Part shown: positions 1 to 7,614 of the stretch, one piece after another | Layout of the letters: every line of letters begins with the position of its first letter | How positions within the stretch are numbered: the first letter of the stretch is position 1 | Assembly (NCBI RefSeq): GCF_014873755.1 | Contig: NZ_JADBEG010000001.1 | Span: forward strand, 5,253,501 to 5,317,500 | From: Amycolatopsis lexingtonensis | GTDB lineage: Bacteria; Actinomycetota; Actinomycetes; Mycobacteriales; Pseudonocardiaceae | Length of the DNA: 64,000 bases | Direction of reading: 5' to 3' | Translations under genes and position numbers: made by a program | The notes under the pieces: model-generated | Told to the model about the DNA's origin: nothing | The model's input: the letters and a program-made list of their open reading frames with translations, nothing else | Databases searched by the model: none

Positions 1-1
1 C

Positions 2-1201
2 AAGAAGCGGCGGACGCTGGCCCGCGGCCGGACCCGGCGGATGGCCCGGCTGACGACGATGGTCGAGGAGTCCCTGTCCGTCACCGGCGTGCTGCTCGCC
101 AAGACGATGGGCAACGAGCGGGCTGTGCGCGAACGGTTCGGCGCCGAGTCGCGGGAGATCGCCGCGCTCGAGCGCGCCGCCGCGCTGGCCGGGCGCTGGC
201 AGACGGCGTCGCGCGGGATGAGCCTGACCGTCATCCCGGCGCTGGTCTACTGGATCGCCGGGCTCGCGCTGGCCGGTGGCGCATCGCCGTTCTCGCTCGG
301 CACCGTCGTGGCGTTCACCAGCATGCTCAACCGGCTGGTCGCGCCGGCGACCGCGATGCAGACGATCGGCCAGAACGTGGCGACGTCGAAGGCGCTGTTC
401 GGGCGCATCTTCGAGGTGCTCGACCTGCCGGTGGAGATCGCCGACAAGCCGGGGGCGCGGGAGCTCGAGGTGCGCCGTGGGGACGTGTCCATGCGCGGGG
501 TGTCGTTCCGGTACTCGGAAGACGGGCCGCTGACGCTGCGCGAGATCGACCTCGACGTCCCGGCGGGCACCACGACGGCGCTGGTCGGCTCGACCGGGTC
601 GGGCAAGACGACGCTCGCCTACCTGGTGGCCCGGCTGTACGAGGTGGAGTCCGGTTCGGTGCGGATCGACGGCGTCGACGTCCGCGACGTCACGCTGGCC
701 TCGCTCGCGGCGGGCGTCGGGCTGGTGTCGCAGGAGACCTACCTGTTCCACGACACCGTGCGGGAGAACCTGCGCTTCGCGAAGCCGGACGCGACTGACG
801 AGGAGATCGAGCTCGCGGCGAAGGCGGCGCACATCCACGACACCCTCGCCGGGCTGCCGGAGGGGTACGACACCGTCGTCGGCCAGCGCGGCTACCGGTT
901 CTCCGGCGGCGAGAAGCAGCGGATGGCGATCGCCCGGATCCTGCTGCGCAACCCGCCGGTGCTCATCCTCGACGAGGCGACCAGCGCGCTCGACACCCGC
1001 ACGGAACGCTCGGTGCAGGCCGAGCTGGACCGGCTCGCCGCGGGGCGCACGACGCTGACCATCGCGCACCGGCTGTCCACTGTGGAGCACGCGGACCAGA
1101 TCGTGGTGCTGCACGAGGGCCGGATCGCCGAACGCGGGACGCACGAGGAGCTGCTGGCGCGCGACGGGCGGTATGCCCGGCTCGTGCGGGGTACCGCCTA
1201 A
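2..1201 (+). CDS. ABC exporter, fused membrane/ATPase subunit (5' truncated)
   Basis: C-terminal part of an ABC-type exporter half-transporter. The reading frame is open to the window edge, so the true start lies upstream. The visible protein carries the end of the transmembrane domain, including hydrophobic stretches around SLTVIPALVYWIAGLALAG and SLGTVVAFTSML. A complete nucleotide-binding domain follows: Walker A GSTGSGKTT, Q-loop SQETYLF, signature FSGGEKQR, Walker B VLILDEATSALD and the switch histidine in IAHRLS. The fused TM-ATPase order is that of ABCB/MsbA-like exporters; the substrate cannot be told. A MarR gene starts 10 bases after the stop and may regulate it. Confidence 0.93.
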   Translation, partial: KKRRTLARGRTRRMARLTTMVEESLSVTGVLLAKTMGNERAVRERFGAESREIAALERAAALAGRWQTASRGMSLTVIPALVYWIAGLALAGGASPFSLGTVVAFTSMLNRLVAPATAMQTIGQNVATSKALFGRIFEVLDLPVEIADKPGARELEVRRGDVSMRGVSFRYSEDGPLTLREIDLDVPAGTTTALVGSTGSGKTTLAYLVARLYEVESGSVRIDGVDVRDVTLASLAAGVGLVSQETYLFHDTVRENLRFAKPDATDEEIELAAKAAHIHDTLAGLPEGYDTVVGQRGYRFSGGEKQRMAIARILLRNPPVLILDEATSALDTRTERSVQAELDRLAAGRTTLTIAHRLSTVEHADQIVVLHEGRIAERGTHEELLARDGRYARLVRGTA

Positions 1202-1211
1202 CCTGGGGCCC

Positions 1212-1676
1212 ATGCAGCCGGACCCCGACACCGCTTCGCGCGTGAGCGACGACGCCGAGCTCGCCGACCTCGCTTGGCGGGTCCGCGAGGGCGTCGGGCG
1301 GCTCAGCTGGCGGATGCGCGCCGAGCGCGACCCGAGCGGCCCCGGCCCGGCGGTGCTCGCGGTGCTGAGCCGGCTCTACCGGGCGGGCACGCACACGCCG
1401 ACCGAGCTGGCCGAGGCGGAGCGGCTGCAGCCGCAGTCGCTGACGCGGATCCTCGCGTGGGTGTCCGAGCGCGAGCTGGTGACAAGGACGACCGACCCGG
1501 AGGACGGGCGGCGGTCGCTGATCAGCATCACGCCGGCGGGGCTGGCGGTGCTGCGGGAGTACAGCGTGCAGCGGGAACGGTGGCTGGCGGCGGCGCTGGA
1601 GTCGACGTTGTCGCCGACCGAGCGGCAGCTGTTGAAGCTGGCGGCCGATCTGCTGGTTCGGGTGGCGGACGCCTGA
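1212..1676 (+). CDS. MarR family transcriptional regulator
   Basis: 154-residue winged-helix DNA-binding protein. The MarR core is visible: TPTELAEAERLQPQSLTRILAWVSERELVTRTTDPEDGRRSL holds the recognition helix and the beta-wing with the conserved D-x-R motif. I chose the ATG at 1212 because it follows the transporter stop by only 10 bases and gives the usual MarR length; an in-frame start at 1173 would overlap the transporter. Close coupling to an ABC exporter suggests it senses a compound the pump removes. The ligand is unknown. Confidence 0.88.
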   Translation: MQPDPDTASRVSDDAELADLAWRVREGVGRLSWRMRAERDPSGPGPAVLAVLSRLYRAGTHTPTELAEAERLQPQSLTRILAWVSERELVTRTTDPEDGRRSLISITPAGLAVLREYSVQRERWLAAALESTLSPTERQLLKLAADLLVRVADA

Positions 1677-1679
1677 TGG

Positions 1680-2681
1680 TCAGTCCGCGACGTTTGCCCT
1701 GGTCTCGACCCACTTGGACACCGCAGAGTCGCCGAGACCGGCGTACTCGGTGACGATCCGCTCGGCGGGGAAGATCCGTTTGAGGTTGCTCACGACTGCG
1801 TCGCTGTAGTCGACGGGGACGATCGTTGCGTTGGGGTTCAACTCGGTCGCGAGCATCGAGCTGACGATCAGGTCTGATGGCGGCAGGCTGAAGCCGATGA
1901 TCACCAGTTCATCCGCTTGACTCAGTGCTTCGGCTGCCTGGCGCCACAACGCCCGGATCGTGTTGTTCACGTAATAGGGGCTTTTGACGGCCGCGGGCGG
2001 AACGATCATCGGCACCTTGTCAACGCTGAGCTCGTCGACACCGACGATCGGGGGTGCCGAGTCCGCCGGCCCCCACCGATCGACTCGCGTTCCATACAGC
2101 TGATCGCCCGGCGGGCTCGCCGGCCCGGAATACCACCAACCGAGTGATCCATGCAGCTTCAACAGACGAAGTCCGCCCGAGTTTCTCCTGCCGCCGTGAA
2201 CGCCGCTTATGCGGATGCCCAACGGTGCAATAGGAACCGGGTACATTTCGGTCCACCTGGTACCTGGAACCTCGGCAATCAGCGCCTTCTCGACCAGAAG
2301 ATCGTAATTGAAGGTGATCACAGTCGTTCCGGCATCTTGCCAATGGCGAACCAGCTGGGACAGCCAGTCAGGCGACGCACCTTCAGTAGCCCGAGCCTGA
2401 AGTGCCGACAGGACTGAATACAGGCTCCCGGCCACGTCGCTGAAGGCGCCGCGATTCCGACACTTCTGTCCCTCGGCCAGCCACGGAGGCTCCTCGATGA
2501 GGTAGCTCAGCCACTGTTCGAAATTGTCCGCCAGCGGCGACTCTTGCCCGGGAAGGGGCGGCAGTTCGCTCTCAGCCAGGTCGTTTCGGATGGCCGCCGA
2601 AAGCCCGTCCATGGTGAGCATGTGCTCGCTGATCGCGCGGCTGAAACCAGACCCGAGCAAGTAGACCGAACCCGCCACCAT
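1680..2681 (-). CDS. SIR2-like domain protein
   Basis: 333-residue protein with the signatures of the SIR2-like (Rossmann, NAD-binding) superfamily. An N-terminal LLGSGFSRA stands in for the nucleotide-binding loop, TFNYDLLVEKAL and LKLHGSLGWW are the core Asn/Asp and His motifs, and IIGFSLPPSD is the late strand. The ATG at 2681 is preceded by a strong GGGAGG site; the frame stays open to 2882 but the extra N-terminus is low-complexity and Arg/Pro-rich. Proteins of this class often consume NAD in anti-phage defence, but no partner nuclease, Argonaute or helicase lies beside it. It converges on the MarR gene with a 3-base gap. Defence function is an inference. Confidence 0.72.
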   Translation of the reverse strand: MVAGSVYLLGSGFSRAISEHMLTMDGLSAAIRNDLAESELPPLPGQESPLADNFEQWLSYLIEEPPWLAEGQKCRNRGAFSDVAGSLYSVLSALQARATEGASPDWLSQLVRHWQDAGTTVITFNYDLLVEKALIAEVPGTRWTEMYPVPIAPLGIRISGVHGGRRNSGGLRLLKLHGSLGWWYSGPASPPGDQLYGTRVDRWGPADSAPPIVGVDELSVDKVPMIVPPAAVKSPYYVNNTIRALWRQAAEALSQADELVIIGFSLPPSDLIVSSMLATELNPNATIVPVDYSDAVVSNLKRIFPAERIVTEYAGLGDSAVSKWVETRANVAD

Positions 2682-3009
2682 GCCTCCCGCAGAACCAGGC
2701 TGCCAGCGTAACTCCGCAGATGGCCGACGCCTGAAAGCCGCCGCGGAGACCCCTCGATCCCTCCACGGCGGCTTCAAGCTCCCCTCCGTCCGCGCCGCCT
2801 CCCCGCGGTGCGGACACGGGTTCCGGAGACGGGCCGCTCCTCCATCGGCCCGCTCCGGAACCCTGGTCCCCGGACGGCTCACCTCCCCAGGGGCCGTCCG
2901 GATTCCCCCCTTGCCAGCGATCCGGTATCCGCTGACAGGAACGAAGTCTGCCGCTCGCGAGGGGGCAGGTTGAGTGTGAGAACCCTCAATTACCCGTGGG
3001 TAGTAATAC
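2682..3009. other. intergenic region between sir2-like gene and ku, with a dyad
   Basis: 328 bases without a supportable gene. Short open frames here look like shadows. The ku-proximal end carries an imperfect dyad (2989-3007: ATTACCC-GT-GGGTAGTAAT, one extra G in the right arm) just beyond the ku stop, which could act as a weak transcription terminator for ku. The 5' leader of the SIR2-like gene also lies here, but I see no convincing promoter hexamers. Confidence 0.35.
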
Positions 3010-3876
3010 TCAAGACGTCTTCGCGCGCCCTCGGCCCGCGGCCCGCTTCGCCGTTGTACGCGCCTTCGCCGCCCTGGACGCGGCGGCCTTGGCCTTCACG
3101 ACGGCCGCGGCGGGTTGGGCCTCCGCGGCGGTCTCCTGCAGCGCCGCCAGCAGGCGGGTGACGCCGTCCGCCTGCTCGGCGGCCGTCGGCTGGACGACCT
3201 CGGCGCCGTCGATCTTCGCCTGGATCAACGCTTGGAGCGCCTCGCGGTAACGGTCGGGTACGCGACCGGGGTCGAAGTCGCCGGTCAGCTCCTCGATGAG
3301 GTTCACCGCGCGGCGCAGCTCGCCCGGGCGGATGTCGACGTCGGCGTGCCGGAACGGGAAGTCGGGTTCGCGCACCTCGCCGGGCCACAGCATGGTTTCG
3401 AGCACGATCACCTGGTCGCGCACGCGCAGGGCGCCGAGCGTTTCGCGGCGGCGGAGCGCGACCGTCACCAGCGCGATCCGCCCCGACTGCTGCAGCGCCT
3501 CACTGAACAGCACGTACGGCTTCGTGCCCGCCGGCTCGGGTTCGAGGTAGTAGCTGCGCGCGAACCAGATCGGGTCGACGTCGGCGAGCGGGGCGAAACC
3601 GCGGATGGCGATCGTGCGCGAGGGCATCGGGAGCGACGCCAGCTCGTGGTCGGACAGCAGGACGACATCACCGCCCGGGACGGGGTAGCCGCGGACCATC
3701 TCCGCCGGCGGGACCTCTTCGCCGTCGACCTCGCACACGCGCTTGACCCGGACGCGGCCGCCGTCGGTTTCGTGGACCTGGTGGAGCGGGATCTCACGCT
3801 CTTCCGTCGCGCTGTACGCCTTCACCGGAACGGCGTAACTCCCGAACCCGATCGTGCCCGTCCAGACCGCCCGCAT
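3010..3876 (-). CDS. ku: Ku protein, non-homologous end joining
   Basis: 288-residue bacterial Ku, the homodimeric ring that binds DNA double-strand ends and recruits ATP-dependent ligase LigD. It opens with the typical RAVWTGTIGFGSYAVPVKAYSA (abridged here as RAVWTGTIGFGSYAVPVK). The core includes HQVHETDGGRVRVKRVCEVDGEEV-type sequence and a SYYLEPEP strand. The C-terminus from about residue 245 is Lys/Ala/Arg-rich (AKAAASRAAKARTTAKRAAG), as in actinobacterial Ku tails that bind DNA without ends. The ATG at 3876 is preferred over the GTG at 3885 because GGAGG sits 8 bases upstream of it. No ligD is in the window, so the pair is split or LigD is elsewhere. Confidence 0.93.
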   Translation of the reverse strand: MRAVWTGTIGFGSYAVPVKAYSATEEREIPLHQVHETDGGRVRVKRVCEVDGEEVPPAEMVRGYPVPGGDVVLLSDHELASLPMPSRTIAIRGFAPLADVDPIWFARSYYLEPEPAGTKPYVLFSEALQQSGRIALVTVALRRRETLGALRVRDQVIVLETMLWPGEVREPDFPFRHADVDIRPGELRRAVNLIEELTGDFDPGRVPDRYREALQALIQAKIDGAEVVQPTAAEQADGVTRLLAALQETAAEAQPAAAVVKAKAAASRAAKARTTAKRAAGRGRAKTS

Positions 3877-3929
3877 GCGCGCCACCTCCGCAGGTCCCAG
3901 GCTAGCCAGGCGGTCCCGCGGCCCGACAG

Positions 3930-4292
3930 CTACAAACGGGTGTCAGGCGCGACGGATTCGCTCACACATTCGAACGACGGCGTGACTTCGTCGAGCGCCT
4001 CGGCCGAACAGCGGGACGCGATGGCGGCCGCGCGGAGCACCTCGGTGACCACCTCGACGTCCAGCGGCGGGGCCGCGGCGAGCGCGGCCGACCCGGCCTC
4101 GACGCGGGCGGCGAGCCCGGCGAGCGCGTGCGAAATGGCTTCCTGGCCGGCGACGAGCTGGGCGACGACGTCGGTGAGCTCGGCGGTCGTCGCGCCCGGG
4201 CCGCCGCAGCGCAGGCCCGCGGCGAGCTCCTCGGCGCACGAGCGCAGGTGGGTGGCGACGACGGTCGGCGGCAGCGTCAGCCGGTCCTGCAT
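3930..4292 (-). CDS. conserved-type hypothetical protein
   Basis: 120-residue protein that I do not recognise. It is mostly alanine-rich helix, with three cysteines (CAEEL, CGGPG, RCSAEA) and an acidic C-terminal half. There is no signal peptide or membrane segment. The overlapping frame 3943-4299 on the same strand is Arg-rich and looks like a shadow. It lies 53 bases upstream of ku on the same strand and could be co-transcribed, but nothing in the sequence ties it to DNA repair. Confidence 0.5.
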   Translation of the reverse strand: MQDRLTLPPTVVATHLRSCAEELAAGLRCGGPGATTAELTDVVAQLVAGQEAISHALAGLAARVEAGSAALAAAPPLDVEVVTEVLRAAAIASRCSAEALDEVTPSFECVSESVAPDTRL

Positions 4293-4372
4293 CGCTCACC
4301 CCCTCCGGTCCGAGCAGTCATCGTGCCACCGCACGCGCCGTCACCGGAGCCGACACACCGCTGCCCGCTTAT

Positions 4373-4402
4373 TTGACCGCTCGTTCTAGATACGGCTAAG
4401 GT
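4373..4402 (+). promoter_or_regulatory. predicted sigma70-type promoter of the TetR/SDR pair (leaderless)
   Basis: TTGACC (4373-4378), an 18-base spacer and TAAGGT (4397-4402) precede the ATG at 4410 by 7 bases, so the mRNA would begin at or next to the start codon. A leaderless transcript, common in actinobacteria, explains the missing ribosome site. An imperfect inverted repeat GACCG-CT-CGTTC overlaps the -35 box and could be the TetR operator. Confidence 0.45.
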
Positions 4403-4409
4403 TTCGATC

Positions 4410-4994
4410 ATGTCCCGGGTCAAGGAGTTCGACGTCGACGAAGCCTGCGACGCCGCGCTCACGCTCTTCCGGCGGCAGGGGTACGAGGCGACGTCGGTCA
4501 GCGACCTCGTCGCGCACGTCGGTGTCGCCAAGGCCAGCCTGTACGCCACCTTCGGCTCGAAGCACGACTTCTACGTGACGGCGTTGAAGCGCTACGCGGA
4601 CCGGACCGACGCGCGCGTGCTGGCCGAGCTGTCGAGCCCGGGCTCCGGCGTGGCCGCCGTCCGGCGGCTGTTCGACGGCTACCTGGCGGAAATCCTCGGC
4701 GACGAGACGAAGATGGGCTGCTTCGTCGTCAACTCGGCGGTCGAGCTGCTCCCCCACGACACCGAGGTCGCGCGGCTGGTGGAACGCAGCTGGGACACCC
4801 TCGAAGTCGCGCTGACCATGGCGTTGGAGCGCGCCAAGGCGCAGGGCGAACTCGCCGGCGGCAGCGAGCCGGCGGCCTTGGCGCGCTTCCTGCTCACCGT
4901 GCTCCAGGGCCTGCGGGTCCTGGGCAAGGGCACGGACGCGGCACGCCGGCTGGACGCGGCCGTTTCGCAGGCGATGCGGCTTATTCAAGACTGA
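4410..4994 (+). CDS. TetR/AcrR family regulator
   Basis: 194-residue repressor. The N-terminal HTH is clear (AALTLFRRQGYEATSVSDLVAHVGVAKASLYATFGSKHDFY: helices 1-3, with the Y-x-x-F and K residues of the TetR signature). The C-terminal ligand domain contains MGCFVVNSAVEL, typical of the AcuR/YcdC-like TetR subgroup. It lies 23 bases upstream of a short-chain dehydrogenase and very likely controls it and itself through the dyad in the promoter. Confidence 0.9.
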   Translation: MSRVKEFDVDEACDAALTLFRRQGYEATSVSDLVAHVGVAKASLYATFGSKHDFYVTALKRYADRTDARVLAELSSPGSGVAAVRRLFDGYLAEILGDETKMGCFVVNSAVELLPHDTEVARLVERSWDTLEVALTMALERAKAQGELAGGSEPAALARFLLTVLQGLRVLGKGTDAARRLDAAVSQAMRLIQD

Positions 4995-5017
4995 TCGGAC
5001 CAGAAAGAAGGCACACG

Positions 5018-5764
5018 ATGGGGGCACGTTTCGCGGGCAAGGTCGTCCTGGTGACAGGCGGCAGCTCGGGCATCGGGCGGGAGACGGCGCGGGCGTTCGC
5101 GGCCGAAGGCGCGACGGTGGTCGTCGCCGGGCGCGACGAGCAACGGCTCGCGGCCGCGGTGAAGGAGATCGGCGGGGACGCCGTCACGGTGGACGTCACG
5201 GACTCGGCGGACGTGGCGCGGATGGTCGGGACGGTCGTCGCGCGGCACGGCGGGCTGCACGTCGCGGTCAACAACGCGGGCATCCTCGGCTCGCCGGCGC
5301 CGGCGGCGGACATCGACGAGGACGGGTTCGGCGCGGTGCTGGCCACGAACGTCACCGGGACGTGGCTGTGCCTCAAGCACGAAGTCGCGCACATGCGGGC
5401 GCACGGCGGCGGCGCGATCGTCAACATCTCGTCCAACATCGGCGCGCACGGGCGGCTGCCGAACATGGCGGCCTACGCGGCGTCGAAGGCCGCGGTGAGC
5501 GCGCTGACCCGCACGGCGGCGCGCGACCACATCGCCGAGGGCGTCCGCATCAACGCGGTCAGCCCGGGCGCGACCGACACCGAAATGTCGCGGCGCCCCG
5601 GCGAGACGGACGCCGATCGCGCCGAGCGGCTCAAGGGCGCGATTCCGCTGGGCCGGGTGGGTGCCACCGCCGAGGTGGCGGCCGCGGTGCTGTGGCTCGC
5701 TTCGGAGGAAGCCGCCTTCACCGTGGGGCACGACCTGGTGGTCGACGGCGGCGCGACCGCCTGA
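5018..5764 (+). CDS. SDR family NAD(P)-dependent oxidoreductase
   Basis: 248-residue classical short-chain dehydrogenase/reductase. The cofactor loop GGSSGIGRETA (TGxxxGxG type), the NNAG motif (residues about 87-90), the catalytic Ser in VNISSNIGA and the Y-x-x-x-K pair in AAYAASKAAV are all present. A C-terminal GHDLVVDGG is typical. Asp at the end of strand 2 is absent (VVAGRDEQRL has R), pointing to NADP(H). A GAAAGAAGG ribosome site precedes the ATG. Paired with the upstream TetR gene. Substrate unknown. Confidence 0.92.
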   Translation: MGARFAGKVVLVTGGSSGIGRETARAFAAEGATVVVAGRDEQRLAAAVKEIGGDAVTVDVTDSADVARMVGTVVARHGGLHVAVNNAGILGSPAPAADIDEDGFGAVLATNVTGTWLCLKHEVAHMRAHGGGAIVNISSNIGAHGRLPNMAAYAASKAAVSALTRTAARDHIAEGVRINAVSPGATDTEMSRRPGETDADRAERLKGAIPLGRVGATAEVAAAVLWLASEEAAFTVGHDLVVDGGATA

Positions 5765-5790
5765 GCGGCCCACCCGGGCCCGCGGCTCCT

Positions 5791-6193
5791 TCAGGACTCA
5801 CGGTTGCGCATGGTGACGTTTCCCTTCTCGTGCCGGGCGGTACGGGATGCGGTGGGGTTCAGGACTCGCGGTTGCGCACGAGGCTCTCCTTCCGGGCGGC
5901 GCGGGCTGGGGTCGCTGCGGTTCAGGACTCGCGATTGCGCACGGCACAGCTCCTCTCGCGGGTGCGGACGGATGGCGGGGGGCTCAGGACTCGCGATTGC
6001 GCACGGGGCTCTCCTTCCGGGCGTGCCGACGGATGGGCTTCGGTTCAGGACTCGCGATTGCGCACAGCACGGCTCCTCTCGCGGGTGCGGACGGCTGACA
6101 GCGGCTCAGGACTCGCGGTTGCGCACGACGGCCTCCCTCCGGTGGTCCACGGCGGAAATCGGACACTGGGGCTCAGGATTCGCGGTTGCGCAC
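5791..6193. repeat. seven-unit interspersed tandem repeat array (61-68 bp period)
   Basis: Seven copies of a 21-base core start at 5791, 5859, 5922, 5984, 6045, 6106 and 6173. The consensus begins TCAGGACTCGCG, then one purine, then TTGCGCAC. The first copy has CTCACGG and the last GATTCGCGG, so the outer copies are the most diverged. The 40-47 base spacers are not unique: copies 2 and 4 share GGCTCTCCTTCCGGGCG, while copies 3 and 5 share CTCCTCTCGCGGGTGCGGAC. This implies duplication of a two-unit block. The period is not a multiple of three, so open frames across it are not coding. It fills the 539-base gap between the SDR and diguanylate cyclase genes; the rest of that gap (6194-6303) holds only the leader of the latter. 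Function unknown. Confidence 0.93.
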
Positions 6194-6303
6194 GGCGGCG
6201 GCCTCCCTTCGCTGCTCCGATCGTGTGGCAATCGTCGATCGCGGCCGCCCGGTGTGGTGGGGTGGACGCGGATCGTCGGCTCACCCAGGGGAGTTGGACC
6301 GCC

Positions 6304-7614
6304 TTGAGTATGGACGGCGCCCGTCCGGCCGAACGGCACTCGGCCCGGATCGGAGGGGCGCTGAACCCTGCTCGCTGGACGCTCTGGCGGCAGCGCCGGC
6401 CGCTCGTCTTCTACTGCTTCCTCGTCGAGTCCGTGGCGCTCGTGGCGACCGTCTGGACGGCCGCCGTGGTGCCCGTGCGGGCGTGGGACCTGGCCGTCTT
6501 CGGGGTGCTCGCCGGGCTCGGGGTGCTGCAGGCGGAGCTGGGCCGGCAGGTCGAGCGCGTCCGGCGGCTGGTGTCGGACACCCCGCACATCAACCTGACG
6601 TCGGTCTGGACGTTCGCCGGGGTGCTGCTCCTGCCGCCGGCGCTGGTCACGGCGCTGATCGCGATCCTGTACACGCATCTGGCGACGCGCAGCCTCGCGC
6701 GGATCAAGCGCGTCCCGCCGTTCCGGACCACGCTGAACGCGACGCTGGTCGTCGTCACCTGCTACTCGGCCGTGTTCGTGCTGCACCGCCTCGGCGTGCC
6801 GGACATGTACACGGCGCTGACGTCGGGCTGGCGCGGCGTCACGGCCATCGCGCTCGCCGCGGGGGCGTACTTCCTGGTCTCGGCGATCACGATCCTTCCC
6901 GCGCTGACCATCACGACGCGCTCGGTGAAGGCGTTCTTCGGCGGCCTCGGCGACAACCTGCTCGAGGTCGCGACGCTCTGCCTGGGCCTGCTCACGGCGC
7001 TGACGCTGGCGACGCTGCCCGCGCTCGCCGTCGCGATCGTGCCGCCGCTGCTGGTGCTGCACCGGGCGGTGCTGATCAAGCAGCTGGAGATCGCGGCGAC
7101 GACCGACGAGAAGACCGGCCTGTTCAACACGACCGGCTGGCACCTGCTGGCGTCACGCGAACTGGCGCGCGCCCAGCGCAACACGCGGAGCACGTTCGGC
7201 GTGCTGATGATCGACCTGGACCACTTCAAGCTGATCAACGACGAGCACGGCCACCTGGCGGGCGACGCGGTGCTGCGCTCGGTCGCGGCGACGATCAAGT
7301 CCGCGGTCCGCGACTACGACTCGGTCGGCCGCTTCGGCGGCGAGGAGTTCGTGGTCCTGCTCCCGGACATCGGCCCGGCCGCGGTCCTGGCGGTGGCCGA
7401 GCGCATCCGCTCGGCGATCGAGACCCTGAAGGTCGAGTACTTCGACGGCACCGCGTCCCGGGTGATCGGCGACCTGTCGGCGTCGATCGGCGTGGCCACG
7501 TACCCGGACGGCGGCACGGCCGTCGACCGCCTGCTGCAGGCCGCGGACAAGGCCCTGTACCGGGCCAAGGACGCGGGCCGCAACCAGGTGGTCGACGGCA
7601 CGGCGCCGGCTTAG
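6304..7614 (+). CDS. membrane-bound diguanylate cyclase (GGDEF)
   Basis: 436-residue enzyme that should condense two GTP into c-di-GMP. The N-terminal ~255 residues hold about six hydrophobic segments, a MASE-like membrane sensor. The GGDEF domain (about 260-433) has an intact active loop RFGGEEF (GGEEF at 345-349) preceded, five residues upstream, by RDYD. That matches the RxxD inhibitory I-site, so product inhibition is expected. A TTG at 6304 fits the GGGGAG site better than the ATG at 6310. There is no EAL domain. Its stop overlaps the stop of the convergent DUF262 gene. Confidence 0.93.
   Translation: MSMDGARPAERHSARIGGALNPARWTLWRQRRPLVFYCFLVESVALVATVWTAAVVPVRAWDLAVFGVLAGLGVLQAELGRQVERVRRLVSDTPHINLTSVWTFAGVLLLPPALVTALIAILYTHLATRSLARIKRVPPFRTTLNATLVVVTCYSAVFVLHRLGVPDMYTALTSGWRGVTAIALAAGAYFLVSAITILPALTITTRSVKAFFGGLGDNLLEVATLCLGLLTALTLATLPALAVAIVPPLLVLHRAVLIKQLEIAATTDEKTGLFNTTGWHLLASRELARAQRNTRSTFGVLMIDLDHFKLINDEHGHLAGDAVLRSVAATIKSAVRDYDSVGRFGGEEFVVLLPDIGPAAVLAVAERIRSAIETLKVEYFDGTASRVIGDLSASIGVATYPDGGTAVDRLLQAADKALYRAKDAGRNQVVDGTAPA

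Noticed and set aside
2682..3009. Small genes between the SIR2-like gene and ku
   Set aside because: Frames have poor codon bias and no ribosome sites; the region reads as leader and terminator.
5791..6193. CRISPR array
   Set aside because: Spacers are related to one another rather than unique, the period varies by 7 bases, repeats are imperfect and no cas genes are present.
5804..6307. Protein-coding frames across the repeat array
   Set aside because: The repeat period is not a multiple of three, so the translated motif shifts frame from unit to unit; no ribosome sites.
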